DNA of 64,000 nucleotides from Maribellus sp. CM-23 (lineage in GTDB: Bacteria; Bacteroidota; Bacteroidia; Bacteroidales; Prolixibacteraceae). Shown piece after piece: positions 45,474-55,279 of the stretch (position 1 is its first letter; the number at the start of each line of letters is the position of its first letter). Position numbers and translations under genes: made by a program. The notes below the pieces were generated by a model. That model saw only the letters and a program-made list of their open reading frames with translations, did not search any database and was not told where the DNA came from. Where the stretch lies: positions 496,001 to 560,000 of the forward strand of contig NZ_JADWYJ010000004.1 in the NCBI RefSeq assembly GCF_021354595.1, given 5' to 3'.

Positions 45474-47294
45474 TTAATCTTCAGTATCCCACCATACCGG
45501 CACTGACCAAATGTCGGTGTCAAATGCTTTCGGGTTAGAGGCGGCAAGGTTATCCGAGTTGTAGTTTACCTCGTGAGAACATTGTGCCATTCTCCTGAAC
45601 CAGTAGTTTACATCGGTTTTACTTCCTCCCGGAATTTTTGTTGCGGCTACAGAGCCAAATTCTTTCGGACGGTCGTATCCAGGGTAAACCACGCCAAAAC
45701 TGCCAATGTTACCAGCTGAAAAGTTGAAACGGCGCATGTCGTTCCAGTTCTGCTGTGTGAATGACATGGCAATAAATTTCTGTTGCATAATTTTAGCCAT
45801 TGTTAGTTCACTGGCTGTTTGAGCAACTGCTGCACTGGCCATAAAAGCATCGATAGCGGCTTCATCCATGGGCTGTTTGCCCGGATTTTCAGAGCCGGAG
45901 TATTCTTTCAGTTTGTCATTCATGTATTCCATGTGAGCGCGAATTCCTGCTTGGTAAGCAGTCAGGGCTTCGCCAGCTTTTCCTTGTCTGAACAACACCT
46001 CCGCTTTAATAAAACACATCTCGTGATAGGTGATAATGTCCGTAGGTGATTCAGGTCTTGAGTAAAAAGTTCCGGTTGAAAGTACGGTGCCGTCGCTGGC
46101 TTTGTAGGTACTTTCTTCGGATGTTGCGCCTGTCATGGCACATAAGGCTTTGATGTTTACATAAACAGTATCACCTTGACGGTCGGCAGCTGTAGAGCTT
46201 ACGCTGTAAGATTTCTTTGCCGTATCGTAGTTTACGAAAGAAGGGCCGTTTTGCAAACGGATGTTGCTGTTGATCACATCAACCCCTTTGGTACGGATGA
46301 ATTGAGAAGTATAGGTTACGTCTCCTGATTGTTCGTCTTTTTGCGCAATCCAGTGTTGAGCCGAAGGAAGCATTTTGTCAGTACGCGGGTCTTCAACACC
46401 TGAACCACCAGTAAAGGTATTTTCCAGCAGGTCAACGTACCATTGGGTAAAACGTGCCCAATCTGACCAGGCGCCTGAATCGAAAATAAAGGCTGTTTTT
46501 AAGGGGTCTCCGAAGAGAACATCGCCTGTTAAATCAGCCGGATCATTCACATGGTCGATAACTGTGCCTTCAGCATTGCTTTGCGGGCCTTTGGCTATGG
46601 CGTCTAAAATGGCAGCCGGATCATAATTTGCCTTTTTCGAAATGTTATTCAGCCAACGGGCTTTTAAACCGTAAATCAGTTTGATCCACTTCTGTACATC
46701 ACCACCGTTCCAGTTGTCGCCAGCTGAAAGAGGAGAAGCGGTTGCAGGTTGTGTCATCTGGAAATATTCCAAAGCTTTTTCCAATTCTGCAAAACAACCT
46801 TCGTAAATGGTTTTTCCGTCGTCGTAAACCGGAGTGAGGCTCGAGCCCAAAGCATCGGTGTAAGGCATTTCGCCGTACCAGTCAACCATTAACATAAAGC
46901 CCATTGCTTTTAAGGTGTGAGCAGCTCCCAGATAATGCCAGGCTTCTTCTTCTTCCGCTTTTGCCATAATATCGTTCAGGTTGGCTGCCGACCCTACAAA
47001 CCATTGCTGGTAAGGGGTGGTAGAAGCTGAAATAACCGGATTCCATGCAGGTAAAGTACCATTGGTTCCTGTAAATGTTCTGGAAGTAATGGTTCCTGTA
47101 ATCAAAGAAGCACGTACACTGGCAGCACCGTAACTATAACCGTAATGGTGTTGTATCCAGGGAAGTCGCGAGGAGGCAGATGCCACAACGTTTGTCGGGT
47201 AATCCGGATTTACGTTCACATCCAGATAATCTTTGCAGGAACCGATACCGATTAAGAGGGTTCCGAGTAAAGCTATATATAAGAATTTTTTCAT
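45474..47294 (-). CDS. SusD-like surface lipoprotein (SusD-like_2 type)
   Basis: 606 residues from the ATG at 47294 (MKKFLY); a start at 47306 would add four residues. Acyl Cys20 (IGIGSC) is followed by KDYLDVNVNPDYPTN, a start typical of the SusD-like_2 subgroup (SusD/RagB superfamily). Further marks are YHEMCFIKAEVLFRQGKAGEAL, QQKFIAMSFTQQNWNDMRRF and a C-terminal VPVWWD. The partner susC ends 21 bases upstream. Association with an NlpC/P60 endopeptidase and an Ala-Glu epimerase suggests binding of peptides or muropeptides rather than a plain glycan. Confidence 0.92.
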   Translation of the reverse strand: MKKFLYIALLGTLLIGIGSCKDYLDVNVNPDYPTNVVASASSRLPWIQHHYGYSYGAASVRASLITGTITSRTFTGTNGTLPAWNPVISASTTPYQQWFVGSAANLNDIMAKAEEEEAWHYLGAAHTLKAMGFMLMVDWYGEMPYTDALGSSLTPVYDDGKTIYEGCFAELEKALEYFQMTQPATASPLSAGDNWNGGDVQKWIKLIYGLKARWLNNISKKANYDPAAILDAIAKGPQSNAEGTVIDHVNDPADLTGDVLFGDPLKTAFIFDSGAWSDWARFTQWYVDLLENTFTGGSGVEDPRTDKMLPSAQHWIAQKDEQSGDVTYTSQFIRTKGVDVINSNIRLQNGPSFVNYDTAKKSYSVSSTAADRQGDTVYVNIKALCAMTGATSEESTYKASDGTVLSTGTFYSRPESPTDIITYHEMCFIKAEVLFRQGKAGEALTAYQAGIRAHMEYMNDKLKEYSGSENPGKQPMDEAAIDAFMASAAVAQTASELTMAKIMQQKFIAMSFTQQNWNDMRRFNFSAGNIGSFGVVYPGYDRPKEFGSVAATKIPGGSKTDVNYWFRRMAQCSHEVNYNSDNLAASNPKAFDTDIWSVPVWWDTED

Positions 47295-47315
47295 GATAGC
47301 ATTCATTTTAAATGA

Positions 47316-50300
47316 TTACAATGTTATGTTCACGCCAAAGGAAAACCCTGCTGTTGAAGGAACTCCGCAATAATCAAATCCAACAGAACTTGATCCCACT
47401 ACGCCTGATCCCGCTACGCTGGTTTCAGGATCCATGCCTTTGTAGTTGGTGAATAAGAGCAAATTAGTGCCGGTTAACGTAAACGACATTCGTTTGATGA
47501 GTTGTTGCTTGTTAAGGAAAGCATCCGGTACGTTATACGACAATGTAACAGTCCGCAAGCGAAGCCAGTTGGTTTTAGTAAGGTAATTACTTGTTTCGAG
47601 CGGATAATAGTTTTGCCAGTATTTGCGAATGATGTCGGCACCGTAACTGTTTTGAGTTGCACCCGATGAGGTGGTGATGGTGTACATCTGATTAGCATTG
47701 TAAGTAAACTCTTTTGCTTCGTATTCTTTTGTCTCAGGGTTTTTGGCAACTCCGCTCAGTGTCAAGGTTTCGCGGTCGAGCGAACGTTGGCTCATACCTG
47801 CATTGGTCATGTAATAGTCGGTACCGTTGAAAATATCTCCACCAACACGCAGATCGAACAAGAACGAGAAGTTCCAGTTTTTCCAGTTGATGTTGTTGTT
47901 GATACCGCCGGTGAACTTGGGCTCACGGTTTCCAACATAATGAGTTGTTGAGTTATCACTTAAAGGCATACCTGTATCCCAGTCGAGGATTACGTTGCCA
48001 TTTTCGTCACGTGACCATTCCGAGCCTGATATCCCCATGAATTTACCGCCGTTAAACGATGCAGCTTTGGCGTTTCCAACCTGTACATCTGTTACATACA
48101 GTACGTCCTGGCCGGTAAGAAGGTTTTCAACCGAACCACGGTTGCCCGCCAGGTTCAATGAAACATCCCATCTTAAATCCTTTTTCTGAACCGGTGTTCC
48201 GGTAATTGAAAGCTCCATACCCTTGTTCAGCACGTTTCCTACGTTGGTTGAAAGAAGAATATAACCGGTAGTCTGGCTCAAACGCGGTGTTACAATCTGG
48301 TCGTAACTGTCGTTGGTGTAGTAGCTATAGTCAGCTGTCAGTCTTCCCTTGAAGAAATGAAGCTCTAAACCTACCTCGGTAGATGTGGTACGTTCGGGTT
48401 TCAGGTAAGGGTTACCACGTGTCCAGCTGTTGGCAACACCAACACCTGCCAAAAACTCACGAGGCGCCCACAACGATGTGGAAGTGGCATAAGGATCGGT
48501 GTCTTTACCAACTTTTGCCCACGATGCCCTGATTTTACCAAACGATAGTATATCATTTTTACGTAACAATTCGGTAAATACAAAACTACCGCTTACCGAT
48601 GAGTAGAAATACGAATTATTCTCTTCGGGCAAAGTAGAAGTCCAGTCATTACGTCCGGTAAATGTTAAGTAAGCGATGCTTTTGTACGAAGTACGTAATT
48701 CGCCATAAGCACCAATTAATCTTTTGGTGGAGTGTCCCGATTGGAACGATTTGTTCCCTTCGTTAATGTTTTCGAAGCTGTAAATACCGTCACTCACAAA
48801 ATCGTAGCCTCTTCTGCGCTGGGTGGTAACTTTTGTTTCTTCGGTTGATTGCCCCAACATTAAATTGAAATCGAAATCATCCACTTTTTTGTTGAAGTTC
48901 AGCATCAGGTTCGAAGAAAGATATTTGTATACAACATCGCTCTCCGACATGAATCCATTCTGATACGTTTCCTTAATGGCCCCGCCCGGTGCAATAAATG
49001 TATGGTCATTTTTAGTGTAGGTATCGTAGCCTAAACGATAGTTGATGTTAAACCAGTCGGTAGCATCGAGAACGGTGTAGACGGTTCCGGTAAAACGGTC
49101 GGTCTCGTCACTTAAGCTATTTTTGTTGATGATCCAGTATGGGTTTTCCACATCGTCTGATAAGTCCTGAAGACCTTCAAACATGCGGTATTTGCTTCCG
49201 TCCTCATTCAGGTACTTGGTCATATCGTCGCTGGGAGCCCATGAGTAAATAGCTGTCATGGCACCATTGCCGCCGGCCGACCAAAGACCTGAGGTAGTCA
49301 GCGTTTTATCGGTGTTGGCGTTGGAGAAAGCTACGTTGGCACCCACGGTCAGTTTCCCGTATTTCTGATCGCCGTTAAAACGGAAAGTCGATTTGTCATA
49401 ACCGGTTTCAGGAACAATTCCTTGCTGGTCGTAACGCGAAGCCGAGAAGAAAAAAGAACCTTTGTCATTTCCGCCCGAGATGCTTACGCTGTTATCCCAA
49501 ACCGAACCATTCTGGAAGAAGTTTTCAATGTTATTGTAGATCTGGTCTCCCGAAGAGAACGGGTCGCCCCACGATTGAGTGGTATAGTCGCTAAACACAC
49601 CGGCCTCGTTGTAATAACCTCTTTTGTACATATTCTGTTGCTCGGGGTAACGATTCACCCAGTTAACAGACAATTTGGAGCTCATATTCACCTGAACCGC
49701 TCCTTTACCACCGGTTTTGGTGGTTATCAGAATAACACCCGCCGCAGCACGCGAACCATAAAGTGCTGTAGCGGCCGGCCCTTTCAGGATCGACATACTT
49801 TCGATGTCTTCCGGGTTGATGTCCATGATACGGTTACTGGACGAAGTAGCCAGTTTACCCATGCCGTCGAAACCCGTGTTTCCCCCAATTGGTGTTGAGT
49901 TGTCGTAAATAACCCCGTCAACCACAAAAAGAGGCTGGTTGTCACGTTCCAGTGAAGTACCTCCGCGAACAATGATTTGCGCACCGGCACCAGCTGATCC
50001 GCTACTTTGTGTAACGTTTACCCCGGCAATTTTTCCGCTCATTGAGTTGATTACGTTCGGACTTTTGTTTTTCAGAATTTCATCGCTCGAGATTTCCTGT
50101 ACGGCATATCCCAGCGCTTTCTTTTCCTTCCGGATTCCCATCGCAGTAACAACCACTTCATCCATTTCTTCCGTGTCAGGTTCCATGGATACAGTAAAAT
50201 CGTTCTTTGTTCCAACAGTAAATTCCTGTGTTATCATACCGATGAAAGAAAATACCAGGACTGATTTTTCTTCTACCGACAATTGGAAACTACCGTTTAC

Positions 50301-50465
50301 ATCGGTTATGGTACCGTTTGTGGTACCTTTTTCATACACACTTACACCAGGCAACGGAGTGCCGGTTAATTTTTCAGAGACGATTCCGCTAACCGTCTTT
50401 TTTTGAGCAATTGCCAGTGAAGACAATAAACACAAAATGAAAATGAATAGTACGCTTTTTCGCAT
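47316..50465 (-). CDS. SusC-like TonB-dependent transporter (no STN domain)
   Basis: 1049 residues from ATG 50465 (MRKSVLF); a GTG at 50471 is the alternative. Signal peptide to about residue 20 (LAIAQ), carboxypeptidase-D-like domain (about 24-100), plug (DEVVVTAMGIRKEKKALGYAVQ and ESMSILKGPAATALYGSRAAAG), then a barrel ending SFGVNITL. The plug variant TAMGIRKEKKALGY marks the subgroup that pairs with SusD-like_2 proteins. It lacks an STN domain, so FecR signalling is not expected. It likely imports murein peptides or muropeptides for the downstream peptidase and epimerase. No TAnnTTTG box was found in the 257-base region upstream. Confidence 0.94.
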   Translation of the reverse strand: MRKSVLFIFILCLLSSLAIAQKKTVSGIVSEKLTGTPLPGVSVYEKGTTNGTITDVNGSFQLSVEEKSVLVFSFIGMITQEFTVGTKNDFTVSMEPDTEEMDEVVVTAMGIRKEKKALGYAVQEISSDEILKNKSPNVINSMSGKIAGVNVTQSSGSAGAGAQIIVRGGTSLERDNQPLFVVDGVIYDNSTPIGGNTGFDGMGKLATSSSNRIMDINPEDIESMSILKGPAATALYGSRAAAGVILITTKTGGKGAVQVNMSSKLSVNWVNRYPEQQNMYKRGYYNEAGVFSDYTTQSWGDPFSSGDQIYNNIENFFQNGSVWDNSVSISGGNDKGSFFFSASRYDQQGIVPETGYDKSTFRFNGDQKYGKLTVGANVAFSNANTDKTLTTSGLWSAGGNGAMTAIYSWAPSDDMTKYLNEDGSKYRMFEGLQDLSDDVENPYWIINKNSLSDETDRFTGTVYTVLDATDWFNINYRLGYDTYTKNDHTFIAPGGAIKETYQNGFMSESDVVYKYLSSNLMLNFNKKVDDFDFNLMLGQSTEETKVTTQRRRGYDFVSDGIYSFENINEGNKSFQSGHSTKRLIGAYGELRTSYKSIAYLTFTGRNDWTSTLPEENNSYFYSSVSGSFVFTELLRKNDILSFGKIRASWAKVGKDTDPYATSTSLWAPREFLAGVGVANSWTRGNPYLKPERTTSTEVGLELHFFKGRLTADYSYYTNDSYDQIVTPRLSQTTGYILLSTNVGNVLNKGMELSITGTPVQKKDLRWDVSLNLAGNRGSVENLLTGQDVLYVTDVQVGNAKAASFNGGKFMGISGSEWSRDENGNVILDWDTGMPLSDNSTTHYVGNREPKFTGGINNNINWKNWNFSFLFDLRVGGDIFNGTDYYMTNAGMSQRSLDRETLTLSGVAKNPETKEYEAKEFTYNANQMYTITTSSGATQNSYGADIIRKYWQNYYPLETSNYLTKTNWLRLRTVTLSYNVPDAFLNKQQLIKRMSFTLTGTNLLLFTNYKGMDPETSVAGSGVVGSSSVGFDYCGVPSTAGFSFGVNITL

Positions 50466-50722
50466 AATCACAAATTTTGGTTTTAATACTGAATAATTTT
50501 GGTTCTATTTTATATGCTATAAAAGTCAGGATGAAATGTTCCTTTTGGGTAATTGAGCATAATTTAATGTTAGGTAATTTATCGTTAATGAGTTATTTGC
50601 TTGGTAATAAGTACGCTGGTTTATTAAGTTTTTTTATGTTCATTAGGAAAGAAAGGTTGTTTTATTTATGATTTATATGATTTTTCTTATTTATTTTTTA
50701 ATGCTCAAATAATGAATCTCGC

Positions 50723-52573
50723 TTACGGAGTCTGCTGGTATTGCAGGCAGGCAACCTTTCCGTCTAACAGCGAAACCAGTATTCGTTGCTTATCCAGTGG
50801 TAAAATGTAATTGACCAAGGCATTGGAAAGCTTGTATTTCCATGCCACTTCCTGTGTGGTTTTGTCGACCGCGCACACAATACCGCTTGTGGTAGGAACA
50901 AACACCAGGTTTCCGGCCTCGGTAATGGGAGAGGGGGCAATTTCATACCCCAGATCGGCCTTGCACTCCCAGGCAAGTTTTTGCTCATCAGCCGCCGAGT
51001 AGAAAGCATCCACGTTTCCTTCGTGCATGTTTTTTATGTAAATGAGTGATCCATCAGCTGAAATTCCGATGGATTCGCGGCACGAATATTTTTTTGAATG
51101 CCAGATCTCCTGCCCGGTTTGCGCATCCATAGCGGTCATGTGCTGGTCGGGGGCCACAATAAATATTTTTCCGTTGGCAGCTACCGGCCACACTGCTGCC
51201 GGCGATAACATCCGGTTGGTGTATTTTTCGCGCTTCCATTCCAGCTTTCCGCTTTTTGCATCGAGTGCATAAAACGTATTGCCCCACGATCCGAAATAAA
51301 CTTTGTCTTCATAGATAAGCGGTTTACTTTCCACAAAGTTTTTTACCCCGGTAAATTCCCAATTTAGCTTGCCGGTCTTCAGGTTGATGGAACGGAAAAT
51401 TCCCTCAGATGAACCGATATAAACCGAGTTTTTATCGATAACAGGTGATGCAACGATCGATTTTCCGGTGGCGAAGCTCCAGTACTTTTTCCCGGTTTTC
51501 AGATCGAGACAGTAAATATAATTGTCGGTTGAAGCGAAAACCACCTTGTTTTTCGAAATAGCCGGTGTAGAGTAGATTTTTCCGCTGGTTTGAAACTGCC
51601 AAAGTGTTTGCCCGGTGTTAACGTCAAGCGCTACAATTGCTCCTGCGGCATTGCCGTAAATGGCTGTGTTGCCTGCACTGGCCAATCCGGTGCCAATGTC
51701 ACTTACATCCTGTACTTCCCAAACCTTTGAAACGCCAGGATATTTGTTATTTATCGAATAATCCGGACGAGGGTATTCTGTTTGATCAGTAGTAAATTGA
51801 TGGTTTATCAGCGGGACTTTACACCATACTTCGTGTGTTTTCAGGCCTGGAGTTCGTTCGGAGTAAAACATGGTATCCTGTTGGATGGTAACAAGATTGT
51901 AGCCACCTATTTCCTTTTTTGCCCGTAGGTTGGAGCGACCCATCACACCGGGAATGCCTTCAAAATCAAATAATTTGTTGGAGTGGCCGTGTCCCAGCAA
52001 GTCGGCCTGTATATTTCGTGTTTTTAGCAGATCGATGATTTTGTCCCAGTTCGAAAGAGAGTTGTCAAGCGGGTAATGATTCACAAAAATGATCGGTTGA
52101 CCGGGATTTTTCATGTTCGTCAAAACCGAGTCGAGGAAAACGATTTGCTCGTGTGGTACCAGCCCGGGAGCCATTCGCATGTTGGGGCCGCTGGCTGTTC
52201 CTATAAATAAATAGCCACCGGCTTCGAAACTAAATTCCTCGCATCCGAAAATCCGGACAAAGCTGTTGTTCCCACTTTCCGACCATTTGGAATCATGATT
52301 TCCCGGCACAATGTACCAGGGTTTATTGAGTTTTGAAATGATTGATTTCGCTTCATTCAGCTCTTCATCGGAGCCAAATTCAGTAATGTCTCCTGAAAGA
52401 ATCACAAAGTCGATATCATCCTGAGCATTGATATCGTTGACGGTGATTGTCAGGTCCTCGGCACCGGTGCTTCCTCCCACATGAGTATCGGTAACATGCG
52501 CAAAACGAAATGTTTGTGCTGAAAGTATTCCTATTTGAAAACTCAGGAGGAAGAGGAAGGTAATTTTTTTCAT
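50723..52573 (-). CDS. Exported metallophosphoesterase fused to a PQQ-type beta-propeller
   Basis: This 616-residue protein has a signal peptide to about residue 19 (ILSAQ). The calcineurin-like phosphoesterase domain (about 20-265) has all five metal blocks: DTH at 29-31, GDITE from 61, GNHD at 91-94, VNHYP and GHGHSN. Residues about 280-612 are PQQ/WD-like propeller blades such as WQFQTSGKIYSTPAIS, YIYCLDLKTGKKYWSF and LDAKSGKLEW. It lies between an amidase and a SusC gene in a peptidoglycan-degradation region. Its substrate is unknown; a phosphorylated wall component is possible. It may belong to the transcript of the upstream NamZ and amidase genes. Confidence 0.88.
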   Translation of the reverse strand: MKKITFLFLLSFQIGILSAQTFRFAHVTDTHVGGSTGAEDLTITVNDINAQDDIDFVILSGDITEFGSDEELNEAKSIISKLNKPWYIVPGNHDSKWSESGNNSFVRIFGCEEFSFEAGGYLFIGTASGPNMRMAPGLVPHEQIVFLDSVLTNMKNPGQPIIFVNHYPLDNSLSNWDKIIDLLKTRNIQADLLGHGHSNKLFDFEGIPGVMGRSNLRAKKEIGGYNLVTIQQDTMFYSERTPGLKTHEVWCKVPLINHQFTTDQTEYPRPDYSINNKYPGVSKVWEVQDVSDIGTGLASAGNTAIYGNAAGAIVALDVNTGQTLWQFQTSGKIYSTPAISKNKVVFASTDNYIYCLDLKTGKKYWSFATGKSIVASPVIDKNSVYIGSSEGIFRSINLKTGKLNWEFTGVKNFVESKPLIYEDKVYFGSWGNTFYALDAKSGKLEWKREKYTNRMLSPAAVWPVAANGKIFIVAPDQHMTAMDAQTGQEIWHSKKYSCRESIGISADGSLIYIKNMHEGNVDAFYSAADEQKLAWECKADLGYEIAPSPITEAGNLVFVPTTSGIVCAVDKTTQEVAWKYKLSNALVNYILPLDKQRILVSLLDGKVACLQYQQTP

Positions 52574-52617
52574 TTAGCTACTTAAATTGAAATATTGATG
52601 ATCGCGTCGTATAAAAT

Positions 52618-53826
52618 CTACTTGTTTTCTCTTAGCCAATCGGTTATTCCTTTACGAATTTTCTTGGCAACTTTCTTTTGAAAATGTGGATCGCTTATCC
52701 GTTTTTCATCCGCCTCGTTGCTTAAAAAAGCCACTTCAACCAGGCAGTTTGGATATTCAGTAGGGCCATTCAGTGAAAAGTTAAAATTGCCAATATTGCC
52801 GAAGTCATTTAGTCCGAGTTCAAGCATTCTGTTTAAGACGGTTACCGTAAGTGGCTTAAATCCGATATAACGGTAGTAAGTGCTTGCCCCGCTTATTTTA
52901 GGATTGGAAGAGGCATTGTGATGAATGCTGATTAAGAGATCCGGATTTTCTTCCCGTAACATTAATGTGCGATCCGTCATACTTATGTCTTCATCATTAT
53001 TTCGGGTCATAAATACTTCGGCTCCGCGGCGTTTTAAATACGTTTCTAGTTTTTGGGCTACCTGCAGGTTACAGTCTTTTTCTTTAATACCGGTTTTTAC
53101 CCCAGCAGCACCGCGGCTTGAACCACCATGTCCTGCATCTATGGCAATCTTCATGTTTTTTAACGCAAGGCGAGGCGGCTGGCGTTTTATCGAAATTCGT
53201 AAGGATTTATCTTTATAGGCAATAGAATATCCCCAGATTTGTTGATGTTTTAGTTCGATAATAACGCGAAAAACATCGTCTTCTATTTGGTCGTAAAACA
53301 CATTTTTTATTTCAGTTGCCGATTGGTGTTGTGTAATCCAGTTCGAGTTGTTGGTTGCGCCGTAAATATCTACAACTATCCGTGAGGGATTGATCATCTG
53401 GATACTTTTGTAGGGGAGCCTTTCGTCCAGCCGAATCGCCACAACGTCATTGTTTTCGTCTCCTCCAACATTCCAGGAAGAGGTAAGGGAGTACGAAGGT
53501 TTGGATTTCAACCCTGAAAGTTGAACATTTTCTTTCGGGATAAAAGCTTTATGATTTTTTGACAGCTGTACAACATAGTCATCACCTACACTGTCAATAA
53601 CCTGCAAAACAACCGCAGTATCCAGATAAGTCATCTTTGCTCCGCCAAGACGGTCAACCCCCGGGCCGTATTTCAGGTAGGGCAAATCTCCGATGGTTGT
53701 TCCTTTTAGTACAAGGTCATTGTTGTGTGTTTGAACACTGTCGGTTTGTGCATGTAACCCTGAAAAGCAATAAATACCTATGAGGAATAAGAATGTTTTT
53801 ATTCCGGTCGAATAACGATTGTCCAT
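52618..53826 (-). CDS. N-acetylmuramoyl-L-alanine amidase (Amidase_3 type) with N-terminal AMIN-like region
   Basis: 402 residues from ATG 53826, chosen because it gives a clean signal peptide (ending GLHAQ); the frame extends to 53859. The N-terminal half (about 110-215) resembles AMIN/SH3-like wall-binding domains. The C-terminal zinc amidase domain shows His233 (IDAGHGG), Glu249 (IKEKDCNL), His302 (ISIHHNA) and catalytic Glu364 (LVEVAFLSN). It cuts the bond between MurNAc and the L-Ala of the stem peptide, separating glycan from peptide. Neighbours NamZ and NagZ-like enzymes would then digest the glycan. It ends 44 bases before the metallophosphoesterase gene. Confidence 0.93.
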   Translation of the reverse strand: MDNRYSTGIKTFLFLIGIYCFSGLHAQTDSVQTHNNDLVLKGTTIGDLPYLKYGPGVDRLGGAKMTYLDTAVVLQVIDSVGDDYVVQLSKNHKAFIPKENVQLSGLKSKPSYSLTSSWNVGGDENNDVVAIRLDERLPYKSIQMINPSRIVVDIYGATNNSNWITQHQSATEIKNVFYDQIEDDVFRVIIELKHQQIWGYSIAYKDKSLRISIKRQPPRLALKNMKIAIDAGHGGSSRGAAGVKTGIKEKDCNLQVAQKLETYLKRRGAEVFMTRNNDEDISMTDRTLMLREENPDLLISIHHNASSNPKISGASTYYRYIGFKPLTVTVLNRMLELGLNDFGNIGNFNFSLNGPTEYPNCLVEVAFLSNEADEKRISDPHFQKKVAKKIRKGITDWLRENK

Positions 53827-53971
53827 TTTATTGTTTTTCAATAACATCATACTACTCAATTAATTTCAATCTTTTGCCTGGGAAAGGTAATTTGGGCAAT
53901 CCTGATTTGGTTTGCGAAAAACACCGTTCCTGAAAAAAGTAGTGTAAAAGTTGTTGTCGTATTCCTAAAAT

Positions 53972-55165
53972 CTAATTTTCGTCGTATAAAAGATAGTTTT
54001 TACGCATTAGTTTGAACTTGTCCAAATCCTCCTGCCAACTTGCACGGATTTGTTCCTCGCTGAGTCCTTCTATGATTTGTTTGCGCAGTTGGTCGGTGCC
54101 GGCAAGTTTGTCGAAAAAAGGTGTGAAGAAATTTTCCTTGTCGTTGCATTTCTGGTAAAAATCGATGACGTATTTTATCTCAAGTTGCCTAATATCCTGG
54201 AGCTGACTCAGTGTCATGCCCGATAGGTCGTAGCCGTAACAGGTTTCACCTTCAAATTTTGGATGAAGCGCCAGTACGGGGATTGATTTGGGAACGTATG
54301 AAAAATCCTGCGGCGTATAATACGGTGCGCCAAATTGCTGAAAAGGTTTGTAAGTTCCCCGGCCTTCGTTTACTTCGGCACCTTCAAACAAACAAATGGA
54401 CGGGTAAAGGTAAATTGATTTCATTTCTGCCAGATTTGGCGAAGGAAAAACGGGTAGCTGGTACTTTGTTTCGTGCGTATAATTTTCAACTTTAATAACT
54501 TCAAGATCACATTGAATACCATCCTTTAGCCAGCGTTCGCCGTTCACCATCATTGCATACTCTCCAACTGTCAAGCCATGAACTACCGGGATGGGGTATA
54601 AGCCTACGCCGCTTTCAAAACCTGGCTCTAACATAGGACCGTCGACGTAATAACCAATGGGGTTAGGACGATCGAGAACCATAACTTTTATCCCATTTTC
54701 GGCCGATGCTTCCATTACCCTGGTCATTGTATTAATATAAGTGAAGAAGCGCACACCAACATCCTGCATATCAAAAACCATCACGTCAATACCCTCAAGT
54801 ATTTCAGGCGTGGGTTTCCGGTTCTTGCCATATAATGAGTACACAGGAATTCCGGTCTCCGGATCGGTTGTTCCATCCACATCCTTTCCTCTTTCGACAT
54901 TGCCTTTATACCCATGCTCGGGTGCGTAAATGCCATTTACATCCACACCTTTACTAACCAGGAAATTGATTAAGTGAACTGAATCAACCATTGAACTTTG
55001 GTTGATAACCAACCCGACTTTTTTCCCTGCCAGCATTGGAAGGTAAATCTCTGAGCGTTCAGCACCAACGATCACTTTTGGTGCTGAATGTTCAGGAGAG
55101 TTGGTACATCCGGCCATTAAAATGTAGGCGAGAATGAAGAGTGAAAGAGTGAGCCCCGGTTTCAT
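53972..55165 (-). CDS. DUF1343 lipoprotein, NamZ-like exo-beta-N-acetylmuramidase (GH171)
   Basis: 397 residues from ATG 55165 (MKPGLTL), with acyl Cys20 (ILMAGC). Typical YbbC/NamZ motifs: GKKVGLVINQSS, APEHGYKGN (Glu83-His84), FDMQDVGVRFFTYI, VLDRPNPIGYYVDGP, HGLTVGEYA and FEGAEVNEGRGTYKPFQQFGAP. NamZ of Bacillus subtilis and Tannerella releases MurNAc from the non-reducing end of peptidoglycan fragments. Here it lies between susD and an amidase gene, and a NagZ-like GH3 enzyme is encoded upstream in the same direction. Together they could strip a glycan strand sugar by sugar. Confidence 0.9.
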   Translation of the reverse strand: MKPGLTLSLFILAYILMAGCTNSPEHSAPKVIVGAERSEIYLPMLAGKKVGLVINQSSMVDSVHLINFLVSKGVDVNGIYAPEHGYKGNVERGKDVDGTTDPETGIPVYSLYGKNRKPTPEILEGIDVMVFDMQDVGVRFFTYINTMTRVMEASAENGIKVMVLDRPNPIGYYVDGPMLEPGFESGVGLYPIPVVHGLTVGEYAMMVNGERWLKDGIQCDLEVIKVENYTHETKYQLPVFPSPNLAEMKSIYLYPSICLFEGAEVNEGRGTYKPFQQFGAPYYTPQDFSYVPKSIPVLALHPKFEGETCYGYDLSGMTLSQLQDIRQLEIKYVIDFYQKCNDKENFFTPFFDKLAGTDQLRKQIIEGLSEEQIRASWQEDLDKFKLMRKNYLLYDEN

Positions 55166-55218
55166 ATAATAAATGTTTTGTTCTTGTTGAACGATCAAAA
55201 TGATTAAAACTGTATGAT

Positions 55219-55256
55219 AAAGAGAGACTGCCGTGAATATTCAGCAGCCTCTCTTT
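55219..55256 (-). terminator. Hairpin after susD, between susD and namZ-like gene
   Basis: Arms AAAGAGAG-A-CTGC and GCAG-C-CTCTCTTT pair over 12 bases with one mismatch. On the minus strand only a short T run follows (TTTATC), so partial termination or 3' stabilisation of susCD mRNA is likely. The start of the next gene is about 55 bases further on. Confidence 0.65.
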
Positions 55257-55279
55257 TATAATGCTAAAGCAATTGATGC

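Noticed and set aside
49422..49898. Plus-strand frame inside the SusC gene at 47316
   Set aside because: Antisense shadow of a conserved plug region; composition follows the opposite-strand gene.
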